A stretch of 64,000 nucleotides of DNA from Volvox africanus. Lineage: Eukaryota > Chlorophyta > Chlorophyceae > Chlamydomonadales > Volvocaceae. The position numbers and the translations under genes are program-made. This document shows, piece by piece, positions 23,590 through 34,275 of the stretch. Where the stretch lies: assembly GCA_030268105.1 (NCBI GenBank), contig BSDZ01000005.1, forward strand, positions 2,418,001 through 2,482,000, written 5' to 3'. Position 1 is the first letter of the stretch; the number at the start of each line of letters is the position of its first letter. The notes beneath the pieces were generated by a model that had not been told where the DNA came from, made no database searches, and worked only from the letters and a program-made list of their open reading frames with translations.

Positions 23590-24535
23590 GAACATCACCA
23601 TGGGTCACTGATTTCTGAAATTCTTATGATTTCTAAACATTGAGCATGCATCTATTGCTGCGCCTGTGAATTGCTTGATTGGTGCTGTATGTATTGCTAG
23701 TTGCTAGTTTCGTGTCACGACCGAATGTGGCAGAATTCGATTTGCTTGTTTTTCTTTAGCTGGAACGAGAGCTACCAGCATTTTACGTACAGGACCTGGA
23801 TGATAATGTATCGAGTGCCTGCTGTTCCATCCCATCTTAGATTTGCGGACGAGTTGAGTGCAATCGCCATTAAGCACGGCGGCAGAGTGCATTCAATGTG
23901 GCTTCCATCCCGACGGCAGAGGGCGTGTACCTGGGTTTCGACACATACAAGATGTATATAGTGTGTGAATGTGTTTGCGGTGACGTACCATTCAGATCCA
24001 CAGCATGGACTGTCAGATAAAAAGCCTTCATTGCATTAGAGCAATCCCTCTTACTGCGTGGAATAGTGTAATCTATGCCGGGACATAGTTTCATGCACAG
24101 TGATTAATAATGTCGCTTATGTATGCTAGGTTATGCGTCTTACTTGCCCCCAGGTTTAATACCCGGTATCCATTATTATGTGTATTATAATGCTTGAAGG
24201 TTGCGCTCAGGATTGTCTGCGTAGTGCCATTCACTCATCGCGGGACGATGGCGACCTATGCTTTGCAATACAACAGGATGTGTGGACGGATGGTAGCACG
24301 TGGATATATATTCGTATCCATTTGGAGAACCCTTTCATTGTCGTTTAGTCATATTTTATTATATTGGGGCCCCTGCCTTTGTGACAGTGTTCCTGGACAC
24401 GGCACCATCGCAAGTGGTCGTTGAGCGGGCGGGTGATTGGCAGCTAGGCAACTGGTTTATTGCGGCTGCACGAGAGGCTGCTTACTGAATGTTGCGGTAA
24501 AAAAACGTCAAGTACGGCATTCACTGTGTTAGATG
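23590..24535 (+). pseudogene. Decayed partial copy of the TmcB-like gene (exons 5-7)
   Basis: Clearly similar to 2970-3785, including introns. It retains LERELPAFYVQ, ASIPTAEGVYLGFDT and FLDTAPSQVVVERAG. It has frameshifts, and a TGG->TGA change where exon 7 reads AAYWM (here TAC TGA ATG at 24482-24490). Between the exon 5 and exon 6 parts it keeps about 35 bases (around 23835-23869) that the main gene lacks, so it is not a simple descendant of the present gene. The stretch between the exon 6 and exon 7 parts is rearranged. Confidence 0.75.
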
Positions 24536-25029
24536 TCCGGTTGTAAGTGAAGTATGTGGATATTAGGGCAGTGGTAGTGTGGCCACCCAAGGGGAAAGGG
24601 GAAAGCCACAATGAGACTTCCAGCCACATGTCAGTTACATTCAGCAGTTCAATACCGAACTACTAGCATGCAGTGCAGAGATATGTACATGCATTAACCC
24701 TGTAATGTGGATATATGTGATGAGTCCAAACAACAACAACAACAAATGCAGCTTGAACCCAGATATGGGGTCCCCTTTCCCCCCTGCTGCTCCCTTCACT
24801 TACCTGCCTGGTCCCCCGTCATCCCCGGACACTTGCAAATACACGCACGCACACACGTAGGCGGAAATATATACAAGCAGAAGACCATGCAAACACAATG
24901 AATGCAATGGATTCAGATGATAGGCAGGTCAGGAAGCGCAATCGATATGAAGTGCATGTTGGTATGTGTCCCGGCTTTCCCAAGGCAATAACGGAATCAG
25001 CACGGCAGCAGCTGGGCCTATTCAAGGTG
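24536..25029. other. No gene recognised
   Basis: Contains a short CAA run (24733-24747) and low-complexity sequence. Nothing here supports a coding call. Confidence 0.4.
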
Positions 25030-25242
25030 ATTGTAGGCCTCGTCCAAGAAGGCTATGACCATCTCCGCCTCACGGGACTCCTTCGTAAGTGGCTGGAAGT
25101 GCCTCCAGAGATTTAGATTTTACCTTTTGACGCGATGGTACACCTGGGCCAGGTTGAATGGGTCGCTGTCTTCAAGCTGGAAAATGTGATGATAGTCCAG
25201 CGCTTGCTTGCATGCAAAGATTCGTTGGATTTCTCGTTTCAT
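25030..25242 (-). pseudogene. J-domain-like fragment (DnaJ family), probably broken
   Basis: From ATG 25242 the minus strand reads a coding-like stretch with an acidic loop, then VYHRVKR as helix II. After a frameshift or very short intron at about 25124 it continues with LWRHFQP and EAEMVIAFLDEAYNHLE and then a stop. Order and spacing resemble a J domain, but the HPD tripeptide is not intact (HFQP in its place). Either a degenerate co-chaperone fragment or a chance resemblance. Confidence 0.3.
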
Positions 25243-26809
25243 GTTGCCCAAATTCAAAACTCAGCGGCTTTGATGATTGGAGGAGTGGCTGTTGCTGCAC
25301 CTGCTGCTCTTGGTCCTCAGTGTCAGTCGACGACGACGCCGACGACAGCCGATGACGCCGACAACAATGACAACGCCGACGACAACGACTCATCCTTGCA
25401 GCTGGGAAAAGCTGGCTGCGGGCTCGTAATAGCCAGATGCTCCGTTGAAATATCTTGGGATCCGGTGTCATTACTGTCTGCTGCACTTGGATGCGCACCT
25501 CTGCTCCATTTTCGTCCTTGTCGCTCTCTGGCACTGGGTGCAAGACTGGGGGACTCCTCGACGGCCTTCTCAGAAACAGACGCTGACTCCTTGTCATCAC
25601 GTGTAATGCCATGTAGTATCCATACACTGCAGTCATGGATAAGCCAAAGTGTGGTCAGCGCAGGTGAGTGCCTTGGCAGTTGCTACGGCCTTTTGAAAGT
25701 CGTAAAGGCTGAGGCTCAATTCAATATCCCAATTACATTCTCCATATAATTATCTGTTGAAAGCGGCAGTCAGTTCAGGAAACCTGGGCAGGCAGGCCGG
25801 CAACAGGTCCAACAACGCCATGCGCAGGCAGGTATCATAATCTCCAGACTCCTATTCAGTATCCATGACTTGTGATGAAAGTTTGTTTTCCCAAGCTCCT
25901 GCATGGTCTGAGCCGGCGTACTTACCCGAGGCAGGAATACAGCAGAGGCTTATTAGCATCAGGCCGAGGAGGTGGGCTCCATAGCACCACAGCTTAGGAA
26001 TTGCACGATAGAATGGTGAAAGCATTGTCATTCTGGAAATTGTAGGCATGGTGAGTTTGTTTGTGGGAAACAGTTCGCAGATAAGGGAGGCCAAGCACTA
26101 TTGCCAGATCAATTTGCAAGGTGATGTAAGCCTTTGTGGGGCTAAGGACTCTTGCATAAACATATGGAAAGTTGTCTAAGTATGGAAAGTGCGAAGCCGC
26201 GTATTAGTAATCGCATATGAGAGCGATGCCGTATCTCCTCCAATTCTCAGGCTTTGCCCAGACTTTGGCCCAATTCACCAGTCAAGCCTCTTCTATTCCA
26301 TGGTGCCCGATGTACAATTGCATCAATGTATAGGGTCATCAGGACGCAATTCCGCCGTCACTGCTGTCGCTGTCTTGTCGGGGAGTCCGTCGAGGTCAAC
26401 CGGACGACCTTTCAGCCCCTATTTTGATTTATCTATATGGTGTCAAATAAATATCTGTAGCTCTTGATTCCTGCTCCTCGCGCCCAAACCATTCTCGCTC
26501 CCAAGCGACACAGCGTCAGTTGGTGACCGCCGGTAGCCGAAGGGCTCAGGTGCACTTTCCCCAGCCCAATAATGGATTGTCAGGGTCGCATATCTTGACT
26601 GCTAGGGGGCAGGTGCTGGTGCGGTTGCTGCTGGTCGTCGCTCCTAGATATAGGGGGATGGAGTATGTAAGGGAAGCGAAGAGATGTAAACTCTCCGCGT
26701 GCTTGGGAAAGGTAATCTGCGGAAGAGCGCACACCGCTGCCTCCAAACAACCCACATCCCATAGCAGATAACATTCCCCCAGTAACAGTAATCGGGTTGG
26801 CTCAGCAAT
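25243..26809. other. No reliable gene
   Basis: The open frame 25135-25749 (+) spans simple GAC/GCC triplets and looks like a shadow. 26200-26520 followed by TTGGTGACCGCC (26519-26530) is loosely reminiscent of an LTR end plus primer-binding site, but I find no partner LTR. Confidence 0.3.
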
Positions 26810-27058
26810 TTATTGACCTTCTGAGTTGTTTGGTTTTGGCGGCCGCCCTCTCTCGTAAACCCATCGACGAGCTGTCCCTGCTGATGCCCTGGTTTGGCTG
26901 TTCCTTTCCTTTTCGCACAAGAATTCGAAATGTCCGCAGAGCTCGTGTGGCTTCAAAATACCATATGCACATAACGGCATGGTGTGTGACAACTCCTCCT
27001 GCAAGCCTGTCAGGTGCGTGCTGCTCTCCAATACATCCGTAAGTCCCATGTTGTCCAA
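26810..27058 (-). CDS. Hypothetical exon, unrecognised
   Basis: Eighty-two codons including HTMPLCAYGILKPHELCGHF, with mixed composition unlike the simple repeats around it. No domain recognised, no confident splice sites. It may be an exon remnant of an unknown gene. Confidence 0.2.
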   Translation of the reverse strand: MDNMGLTDVLESSTHLTGLQEELSHTMPLCAYGILKPHELCGHFEFLCEKERNSQTRASAGTARRWVYERGRPPKPNNSEGQ

Positions 27059-27150
27059 GAGCTATCAGAGGGCGGAGGAAGGGCAGCCTGACGGACGGGT
27101 GAGAGGTATTGACATCACTCGTAGGAACCTGACCCTTAGGTAACACGTGG

Positions 27151-27365
27151 GTCGTAGCAGGAAGGGGAGAAGGGGAGGGGAGAAGGGGAGGGGAGGGGAG
27201 AAGGGAAGGGGGGACGGGGAATGAGAAGGGGAGGGGAGGGGAGAAGCGGAATGAGAAGGGGAGGGAAGGGGGGACGGGGAATGAGAAGGGGCATGTGAAG
27301 GGGAGAGGAGAATGAGAAGGGGTATCAGAAGGGGAGAAAGGGCATGAGAAGGGGAGGGGGGACGG
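27151..27365. repeat. Purine-rich GGGGA tract
   Basis: About 215 bp of GGGGAGAAGGGGAGGGGA-type sequence with few pyrimidines on the + strand, next to the 3' end of element C. It could form G-quadruplex or triplex structures. Confidence 0.85.
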
Positions 27366-27443
27366 GGAATCGAACCGTAGTTCAAAAATCCCCCCTCCCG
27401 TATTCAGTTTCGTCGCTGCATTGCACAGCATCAACTGCCGGGA

Positions 27444-27812
27444 TCAATGAGATTGTGTCGCAGGCAAACGAGCCTCTTTTAGAACGTGTTTCATGTCCGG
27501 CAAGGAATTGTGTGCCGGTTTCCAAGAGTTATGCATGCTAGGGTACCCGGTCCATTTAACCAAGTACTCGTGCACCATGCTCTTGCGTCTGTGCCTACCC
27601 ACATGATGAGTGTGATAGTCCAGCACATGCTCCACATCATACACCTTCTGCTTTCCTGCGATCCAAGTCTCAGGACCCGGTTCTACCACTGCAGGGGTGT
27701 TAGTAATATCGGTGACGGGCTCGGTGCCATGATAGGGGCGGATCAGCAAAACATGGAACGTGGGGTGAATGTTCATGTCAGTGGGCAAAGCAAGCTTGAC
27801 AGCCGCATTCCC
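27444..27812 (-). pseudogene. Element C, left part: end of integrase and chromodomain
   Basis: Minus-strand frame with IHPTFHVLLIRPYHG (end of integrase) and a chromodomain (YDVEHVLDYHTHHVG ... VHEYLVKWTGYPSMHNSW) near the 3' end of pol, closely related to element B. It is the continuation of 40321-42060. The bases TTCCC at 27808-27812 repeat at 40316-40320 and mark where element A inserted into this pol gene. Confidence 0.85.
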
Positions 27813-28165
27813 TGTAGCAGTTCCCTTCAGTATGCTACTAGATTTGTGCGGAAGCGTAGCTTTTGTAGATTTAGAGATAGCTCGCAAGTAAGTTAGCGTC
27901 GCGAAATTGTACATCTATTGGGAATAATTGGTGACAGCGGAGTCTTGAACTCCGAAAAATTAGTAGCGTAATACTAAAATGTCAGGCCTTAGCTCTTCAC
28001 CAGGGTGACTTTAATATTGGCTCACCTAGCCAAGATGTACGGCAATCTTCTTTGCCAATCGCGAAGTTTACTCGTAGTTAGTTTTCGGTTAGGCATCATG
28101 CTTATTGCATGATTGCCTACCGCTTTATCTGGGCCTATTCTCTAAGATAAATGTAGTTTGCTACA
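27813..28165 (-). repeat. LTR 1 of element A (outer, 3' LTR)
   Basis: 353 bp. Differs from LTRs 2 and 3 by A instead of G at 27819 and shares G at 28160 with LTR 2. Confidence 0.95.
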
Positions 28166-28200
28166 TTCCCCCCCCTCTGAAGCGAAACGTCCCGGGAGCG

Positions 28201-31200
28201 TCACCGTCTCCTCTTGGATGAGGTTCCTTTCTCAGTGGGTCTCGGCCCTTTGGCTTTGAGTCTTCGCTCATATTCCTCGATGGCTTCCACCAGAGGATCT
28301 GCTTCTTTCAGTGATGCCTCGGTTTCATATGTATTGTGAGTGGAATCATATCCTTCCCACTTGATAAGGTACTCTCGACGAGTTTTACCTCTGCCCCCAC
28401 GGATTGAGACATCCCGATGATCTACAATGGCTTCAACCATGTAGAATGGTTCACCCTCAATAACGAGTGGTGAGGGTGGTTGTCGCTGAGCGTCCTCCTT
28501 GAATGGTTTCAGGAGTGACACATGAAAGACCGGGTGTAGGCGAGATTCAGCTGGTAAGCCAAGTTTTACCGCTGTTTCACCGATATTAGCGACAACTGTA
28601 TATGGGCCGATGAATTTTGGCATCAGCTTCTTAGTTCCAGGTTTTTTAAGGTTAATATTCTTGGTACTTAACAGCACTTTTTGCCCAACCTCATAACGCA
28701 CGGGGCGCCGAGAAGAGTCAGCATCCTGTTTTTGTCTAGATTGCGCAGCCTGGAGACAAGTTTTAGCGAGTTGCAATCGCTTGCGCATGATGGTGGAGTA
28801 CTCATCAGCAGCTGGCACTTTCGAGGGTATATGCAGGTCAACCGGCACACGCGGTTGCTAGACACCATTAAGCAAAAATGGTGTCATACCTGTCGAACGT
28901 TGTTTGGAGTTATTGATAGCAAACTCAATCAACGGTAAGTGATCATCCCAATCATCCTGATTAGGGGAGATATAGTGCCGTAATGTCTCTTCCAGTAAGC
29001 GGTTCATTCGCTCTGTTTGTCCATCTGTTTGTGGATGGAAGGCTGTGCTCATATGGAGGTGGGTGCCCAATAGGCGAAATATTTCCTTCCAGAAATTGCT
29101 TGTAAAACGTGGGTCCCGGTCAGAGATAATGTTCCTTGGAAGGCCGTGCTGCCGGAATACAGTGGCTACAAAAAGGCGAGCCAACTCTTCCGCTCCTGCG
29201 GTCGTGTGTGTGGGAGCAAAGTGCGTCATTTTGCTCAGCCGGTCCACAAACACTACGATCGCATCATGCCCATTGCGAGTTGTTGGTAGCTGGGTTATCA
29301 AATCCATTGATATGCTCTCCCACACGGAAGAAGGTATGGGGAGCGGCTGCAGCAAACCACCCGGCTTAGTGTTGGTTGGTTTGTTATGCTGACATTGAGG
29401 ACAAGACTTGACGTAGGCCTTCACGTCAGTATCTAGTCCAGGCCACCAGTACGTTTGTGCGATTGCTTGTTTGGTGCGGTCAATGCCGCGGTGGCCAGCG
29501 CATGGGGTATCATGATACTCTTTCATGATGACCCGTCGTAAGTCAGCGTGATTAGGGATGTAAATCTGGGACCCATTGTACCAGAAGTTACCCTTCTTTT
29601 TGAGCCGCAGCTTTGCTACCTTAGTTTTCGTGAGATTGGGATCACCGTCATATCCGCGGATGATTCGGTGTCCTAAGTCGCTGTCAATCAGCGCGGCAGA
29701 AAGCAAGTTGAGCACCACGTCGTGGACCCGCCTGATAGGGTCAGCTACATTCACCCGACCAGGGCGATACTCCCATTTAAATGTGAAACGTGATAATCGC
29801 TCCATCCAACGAGCTTGGCGGCGGGATAGCTTATCCGCGCTTTTCTGTTGTTGGAGGTATACCAGTGGTTGGTGATCCGTGATCAACGTTACATCACTGG
29901 CGCCTTCAAGGTAACAACGCCACTCTTCCAGGGCTAAGACAGTGCCGAGGCACTCTTGGTCTGTTGTTGAGTAGTTGTACTCTGCCTTATTGAATTTAGA
30001 ACTGGTATAGGCGACAGGGTGGTCATCCTGCAAGAGGACGGCTCCTGTGCCATGTATTGAGGCATCAGACCAAACCGTGAAAGGTTTATCAAGCTCGGGG
30101 AGTTTAAGTACTGGTGCATTTGTCAAGGCATGCTTCACACCCTGGAAGGCTGCCTCGCAGGCTTCGGTCCAGTGGAAGGGCACTTTCTCACTGGTAAGGG
30201 TTGTGAGGGGGGCCACAAGGGAGGAATAACCCTGAATAAACCTCCTGAAACAATTGGCTAAGCCAAGGAACGCCCGCAGTCGCTTAATATCCGTGGGGAC
30301 AGGCCAGTCTTTAATGGCTGTTACTTTGCGGTCGTCCACCTTTAAGCCTTCTTGGCTTACTTTGTGGCCAAGGAAGTGCAGTTCGAACCGGTTGAACTGA
30401 CACTTCGACAATTTTGAATTGGTGCTTTCGGAGCAAGGACAGTACCAAACGGAGGTGCTGTTCATGCTCGGCCGGGGTCTTACTAAAGACCAGTATATCG
30501 TCCAAGTACACTAGCACAAATTTGCCAATGTAGTCAGTGAAGACACGATTCATCACTGCTTGGAACGTTGCAGGGGCATTGGTAAGTCCAAAGCAAAGTA
30601 CCTTAAAACTGAAACTGGCCCATGCCTGGGGCTATGAAGGCCGTTTTCTCCACATCCTGTGGAGAGATCAGTATTTGATGATACCCCTGCTGTAAGTCCA
30701 GGGAGCTGAAAATGGTAGCTCCTTGGAGTTGGTCGAAAAGGTCCGTAATATTGGGCATGGGATACCGCTGTTTGATGGTCAGTTTATTAAGTGCACGGTA
30801 GTCTAAGACCATGCGTAGTCCTTGCCCATTTGCCTTTTCGACAAAGAGAACTGGAGCCCCATAGGGTGAGGTAGAGGGTTTGATATATCCCTTATTGAGC
30901 AGTTCGGTAACTTGCTTCTTGACCTCTTGTTGCTCCAGTTGGGTGAGCCTATAGGTTCGTTTAGCGGGTGGTATGGCACCATCCACTAAAGGAATCGTGT
31001 GACCAATGTCCCGGTCGGGGGGGAGGCCTTGAAGGTCCTCAAATACATCCTTGTATTCCTCCAGTAATTCTGATAACTTCAAATTAGCTAGGAGATTATT
31101 CCCACCGGAACTGGGGTCAGGAGTTGGAGTGTGCTCCTCTGCTTGCACAAGTAGGAGGTAACTCTGTGCTCCTTTAGCAATTCGTTTGCCTGCTGCTTTC

Positions 31201-32249
31201 GCAGATACCGTCTCGACAGTAGTCGCTGCATAAAGTGTTGCAGTGACATAGTTCATGAGGGTAATCGCATCAAGGTTAGCGTCGATACCCGGGGAAGACC
31301 AAAGGGATGGCGTAAACGTATATGCATCATTTGGCTTCTTATACACTGTCAGGGTATGAGTTGCCCAGCACATTGTGGCTTTTCGTTTTCCTAACCAGTC
31401 ATTAGCCAGGATAATATCAACACCTGGGATATCTTGCTTTAGAACAAGGAGTTTGACTGTGTCGTGGAACTTGTCAATTTGAAGATTGGTAACAACTGAG
31501 CCCTCAATCAGTTCTGTGTTGCCATTAGCCACTTTAACTGAGCTGGTAAGTGTGGGTTTGAGAGCAAGGGCCATTTTCGTAACGGCTGTTAGGGATATAA
31601 ACCCGTCTGCGGTACCTTTACAATTGGCACCGGAATCGGCCAAGACTTTGCAGGCCGTTTGGCACAGTTGAGCATCAAAGATCATAGAAGGTGTAGAACC
31701 AACTATGGAGTTCAAGTGCACAGTAGTGGACGGTCGGTCATACCATAGCTGGAGAGGCCATGGGACACCGGGCATAAGCTCCCGTACTCCTGTGCAACTT
31801 TTCTTCAGGAACAATTGTTTCCCTGGTGCATATGTTTTGATCAGGCGAAAGCCTGCTGCTCGCATACTGTGCTCTATTGAGCTCCACTTGGGGACTACAA
31901 AGACTGCAGAGGTATTTTCTGGATCTTTGTGTTTGCAGGAGATATAGTGTTTTTGCCATTGAGCAATGTGATTGTAAGGAGGATTAATCCAAGCAAACTC
32001 ACCCGCAAGATTATGGGTCACAAATGGGTTTGATGGAGAGGCAAAACGTGGACAGAGACTATTATTGCCCGAATCGTTACATGTGGCGTCAAAGGTAAAT
32101 TGACGGCCGAGTTGGGTCTCAACCTGACGGAATTCATCAGGCCGGAACATCCGAGCAGTCTGAGGGCTGTCGGTCATGGGCAACACAAACTCTCCATCTG
32201 GTGAAACCAGTTTAACTGGTTCACATTCCTCCACACGCTTGCCAGGGTC
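28201..32249 (-). pseudogene. Element A pol, unit 1 (methyltransferase-like, PR, RT, RNase H, IN, chromodomain)
   Basis: Follows the gag stop (TAG 32252-32250) in the same frame with no nearby ATG. Order: methyltransferase-like domain (32144-31725, NPPY at 31985-31974), aspartic protease (ADSGA, about 31640-31626), RT (YLDDILVFS near 30508), RNase H (SDASIHGTGA), integrase zinc-binding HHCC, catalytic SMDL, SDRDPRF and DGQTERMNR, and a C-terminal chromodomain (YMVEAIVDHRD, REYLIKWEGYDSTHNTYE). Broken by a one-base T insertion at about 30614, a second frameshift at about 30425, and an in-frame TAG at 28860-28858 inside the integrase. Unit 2 carries the same lesions, so the element was already defective before it duplicated, unless these are expression signals. 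Confidence 0.9.
31725..32144 (-). other. N6-adenine methyltransferase-like domain of element A (unit 1)
   Basis: About 140 residues upstream of the protease. FTFDATCNDSGNNSLCPRF is followed by FAWINPPYNHIAQW and later by TSAVFVVPKW. This resembles the phage/bacterial Dam-type family, in which a D-x-C/A segment and CPR(Y/F) precede W-x-NPPY, the catalytic motif that holds the target adenine. Resemblance judged by eye from remembered family motifs. The glycine-rich SAM motif is not obvious, so activity is unproven. Confidence 0.6.
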
Positions 32250-33833
32250 CTATTCGTGCATTTTAGATTTGAGCCGGGCAGCAAGCGCCAACTTCTTTTC
32301 CGCCTCAGCCTTGATCGCCTTGGAACAGTCCACTACGTGGTCCGGCCAAGACTGGCCTGGCTTCTTAAAGCCATGGCAATAGTGGCACCGGGTACTAGGA
32401 GGCTTGTCAGAAGTGTGGTCGGTCCGGGGCTTCTTGCTCACGGACTGCCAGCCCTGTTGAAATCGGGAAATAGGGCGTTTTTGGTAGGGATGTCTGGATT
32501 TAGGTGTGGTTACCATAGCCGCTTTCAGCTCAACGGTGGCAGTCTTATCTTTCCCTGCCTTCCACCGGACCTCTTGGCCGACTGCATATAGGATGCATTT
32601 ATCTAAATCCTGCCAGTCCTTGCCCTCATCGTCGGTTGCACACCGACCCCGAAGTGTTGGAGCTAAGCCTTTGATGTACCAGCTAATCTGGTCGGCTTTA
32701 TCCATGTCCTTAGCTTCGCGTAGGACATCATGGAAGCGCTGTGTGTACTCAGCAACGGTTTCAGCAGTTTTCATGTCGTATTCGTGAGAGTGCAAGCGAT
32801 CCCTTGCTGCCATGGCAGTGTTGCGTTGCGTGTCCCCATATTGCAGGAGAAATGCCGCCCTTAAGGTTTCGCGTGTGAGGGGTTTCTTGCCCGACTTGTG
32901 CATCTCTAGGACATCTGCTGCCCAGACCTGTGCTTTGCCCGTTAAGAAGTACACTATGTGCTCAAATGGGTCCATGTTCATCAGGTCGAAATATTGCATG
33001 AGTACATTGAACCAGGACCGGGTGCAAGTGATGATGCTATCCTTCTTCCCAGAAAATTTGGGGGGATGCGGAACCCGTCTATTAGGGCTTACCTCACTTG
33101 GCTGGCTGGATTTTGGGGCGGTTGTCTGAGAATCGCTACCCCCAGCTAGGTGTGTGGTTGCCTCCACCCAGAGGGACTGAACCTCCTCGAGTGTTGGCAC
33201 CGGAACTAGGTGTTTCTCTAGGATGGCTTGCAGCGTTGTTTGCTGGAGGGCATCCTTAGGCAAAAGGGTTGCGATGCTCGACCCAGCGATTGTGGAAATA
33301 ATACCTAGGATCGCTTTTTTGCGTGAGTCGGCCGCTTCAGATGATTGTGAACGCTCCGAAAGGCGTTCGAAAATCTGTTCTAATAGGGCTCGCGTGCGGT
33401 CCGTATCCGCGCGGAGGGCACCCATCTGATTTTCGAAGGACTCCTTAAGTTGCGTGATTTCACTTTCTAATGCAACAACACGCTTATGGGTTGTGTTGCG
33501 CATTGATTCTGCGACGTGTTGGGCCGCGCGCGTTTGTTCTGGTGTTTGGCCATTGGGAGGTAACACGACATCTCCTTCATCCGGCATTGGTTCTTGGGAC
33601 CCGCGGATAATAGGAATATTATTATTAAAATTATTGGTGGGAATTACTGGAGCCGAAGGCACCGTTTCCGTAGGTTCAATGTTTATCCGATGTGGTCGTC
33701 GAATGGCGGCTATGGCGGCTAAACGCTCTAGTCGCAAAATTTTATTGAGATTTTTACGTTTAAAACGTAAGAGTTCCTTCCGCGCTTTTTGCTGCGGAGG
33801 ATTTGTGGTTGTGGTGGGAGTGTCGCGTGGCAT
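32250..33833 (-). CDS. Element A gag, unit 1
   Basis: Gag of 527 residues. The basic N terminus is followed by an acidic linker and a coiled-coil-like segment (residues about 100-170). A Retrotrans_gag capsid domain follows (WFNVLMQYFDLM through YTQRFHDVL to QISWYIKGL). Near the C terminus there is an unusual zinc knuckle (CHYC, then H twelve residues on, then VVDC; C-x2-C-x12-H-x3-C). Ends in TAG at 32252-32250 with pol in the same frame. Packages the element RNA into virus-like particles. Confidence 0.9.
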   Translation of the reverse strand: MPRDTPTTTTNPPQQKARKELLRFKRKNLNKILRLERLAAIAAIRRPHRINIEPTETVPSAPVIPTNNFNNNIPIIRGSQEPMPDEGDVVLPPNGQTPEQTRAAQHVAESMRNTTHKRVVALESEITQLKESFENQMGALRADTDRTRALLEQIFERLSERSQSSEAADSRKKAILGIISTIAGSSIATLLPKDALQQTTLQAILEKHLVPVPTLEEVQSLWVEATTHLAGGSDSQTTAPKSSQPSEVSPNRRVPHPPKFSGKKDSIITCTRSWFNVLMQYFDLMNMDPFEHIVYFLTGKAQVWAADVLEMHKSGKKPLTRETLRAAFLLQYGDTQRNTAMAARDRLHSHEYDMKTAETVAEYTQRFHDVLREAKDMDKADQISWYIKGLAPTLRGRCATDDEGKDWQDLDKCILYAVGQEVRWKAGKDKTATVELKAAMVTTPKSRHPYQKRPISRFQQGWQSVSKKPRTDHTSDKPPSTRCHYCHGFKKPGQSWPDHVVDCSKAIKAEAEKKLALAARLKSKMHE

Positions 33834-33887
33834 TGCGCAAGTTTATCTCACCTGAGGAGGATCGTTGCTCAGACCCTCGCTACCAAT

Positions 33888-34240
33888 TGTAGCGGTTCCC
33901 TTCAGTATGCTACTAGATTTGTGCGGAAGCGTAGCTTTTGTAGATTTAGAGATAGCTCGCAAGTAAGTTAGCGTCGCGAAATTGTACATCTATTGGGAAT
34001 AATTGGTGACAGCGGAGTCTTGAACTCCGAAAAATTAGTAGCGTAATACTAAAATGTCAGGCCTTAGCTCTTCACCAGGGTGACTTTAATATTGGCTCAC
34101 CTAGCCAAGATGTACGGCAATCTTCTTTGCCAATCGCGAAGTTTACTCGTAGTTAGTTTTCGGTTAGGCATCATGCTTATTGCATGATTGCCTACCGCTT
34201 TATCTGGGCCTATTCTCTAAGATAAATGTAGTTTGCTACA
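33888..34240 (-). repeat. LTR 2 of element A (shared middle LTR)
   Basis: 353 bp. Has G at 33894, as in LTR 3, and G at 34235, as in LTR 1: a hybrid of the two outer LTRs. Confidence 0.95.
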
Positions 34241-34275
34241 TTCCCCCCCCTCTGAAGCGAAACGTCCCGGGAGCG

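Noticed and set aside
25135..25749. 204-codon open frame on the + strand
   Set aside because: Spans simple GAC/GCC triplets and is antisense to a more coding-like J-domain-like stretch; no domain recognised.
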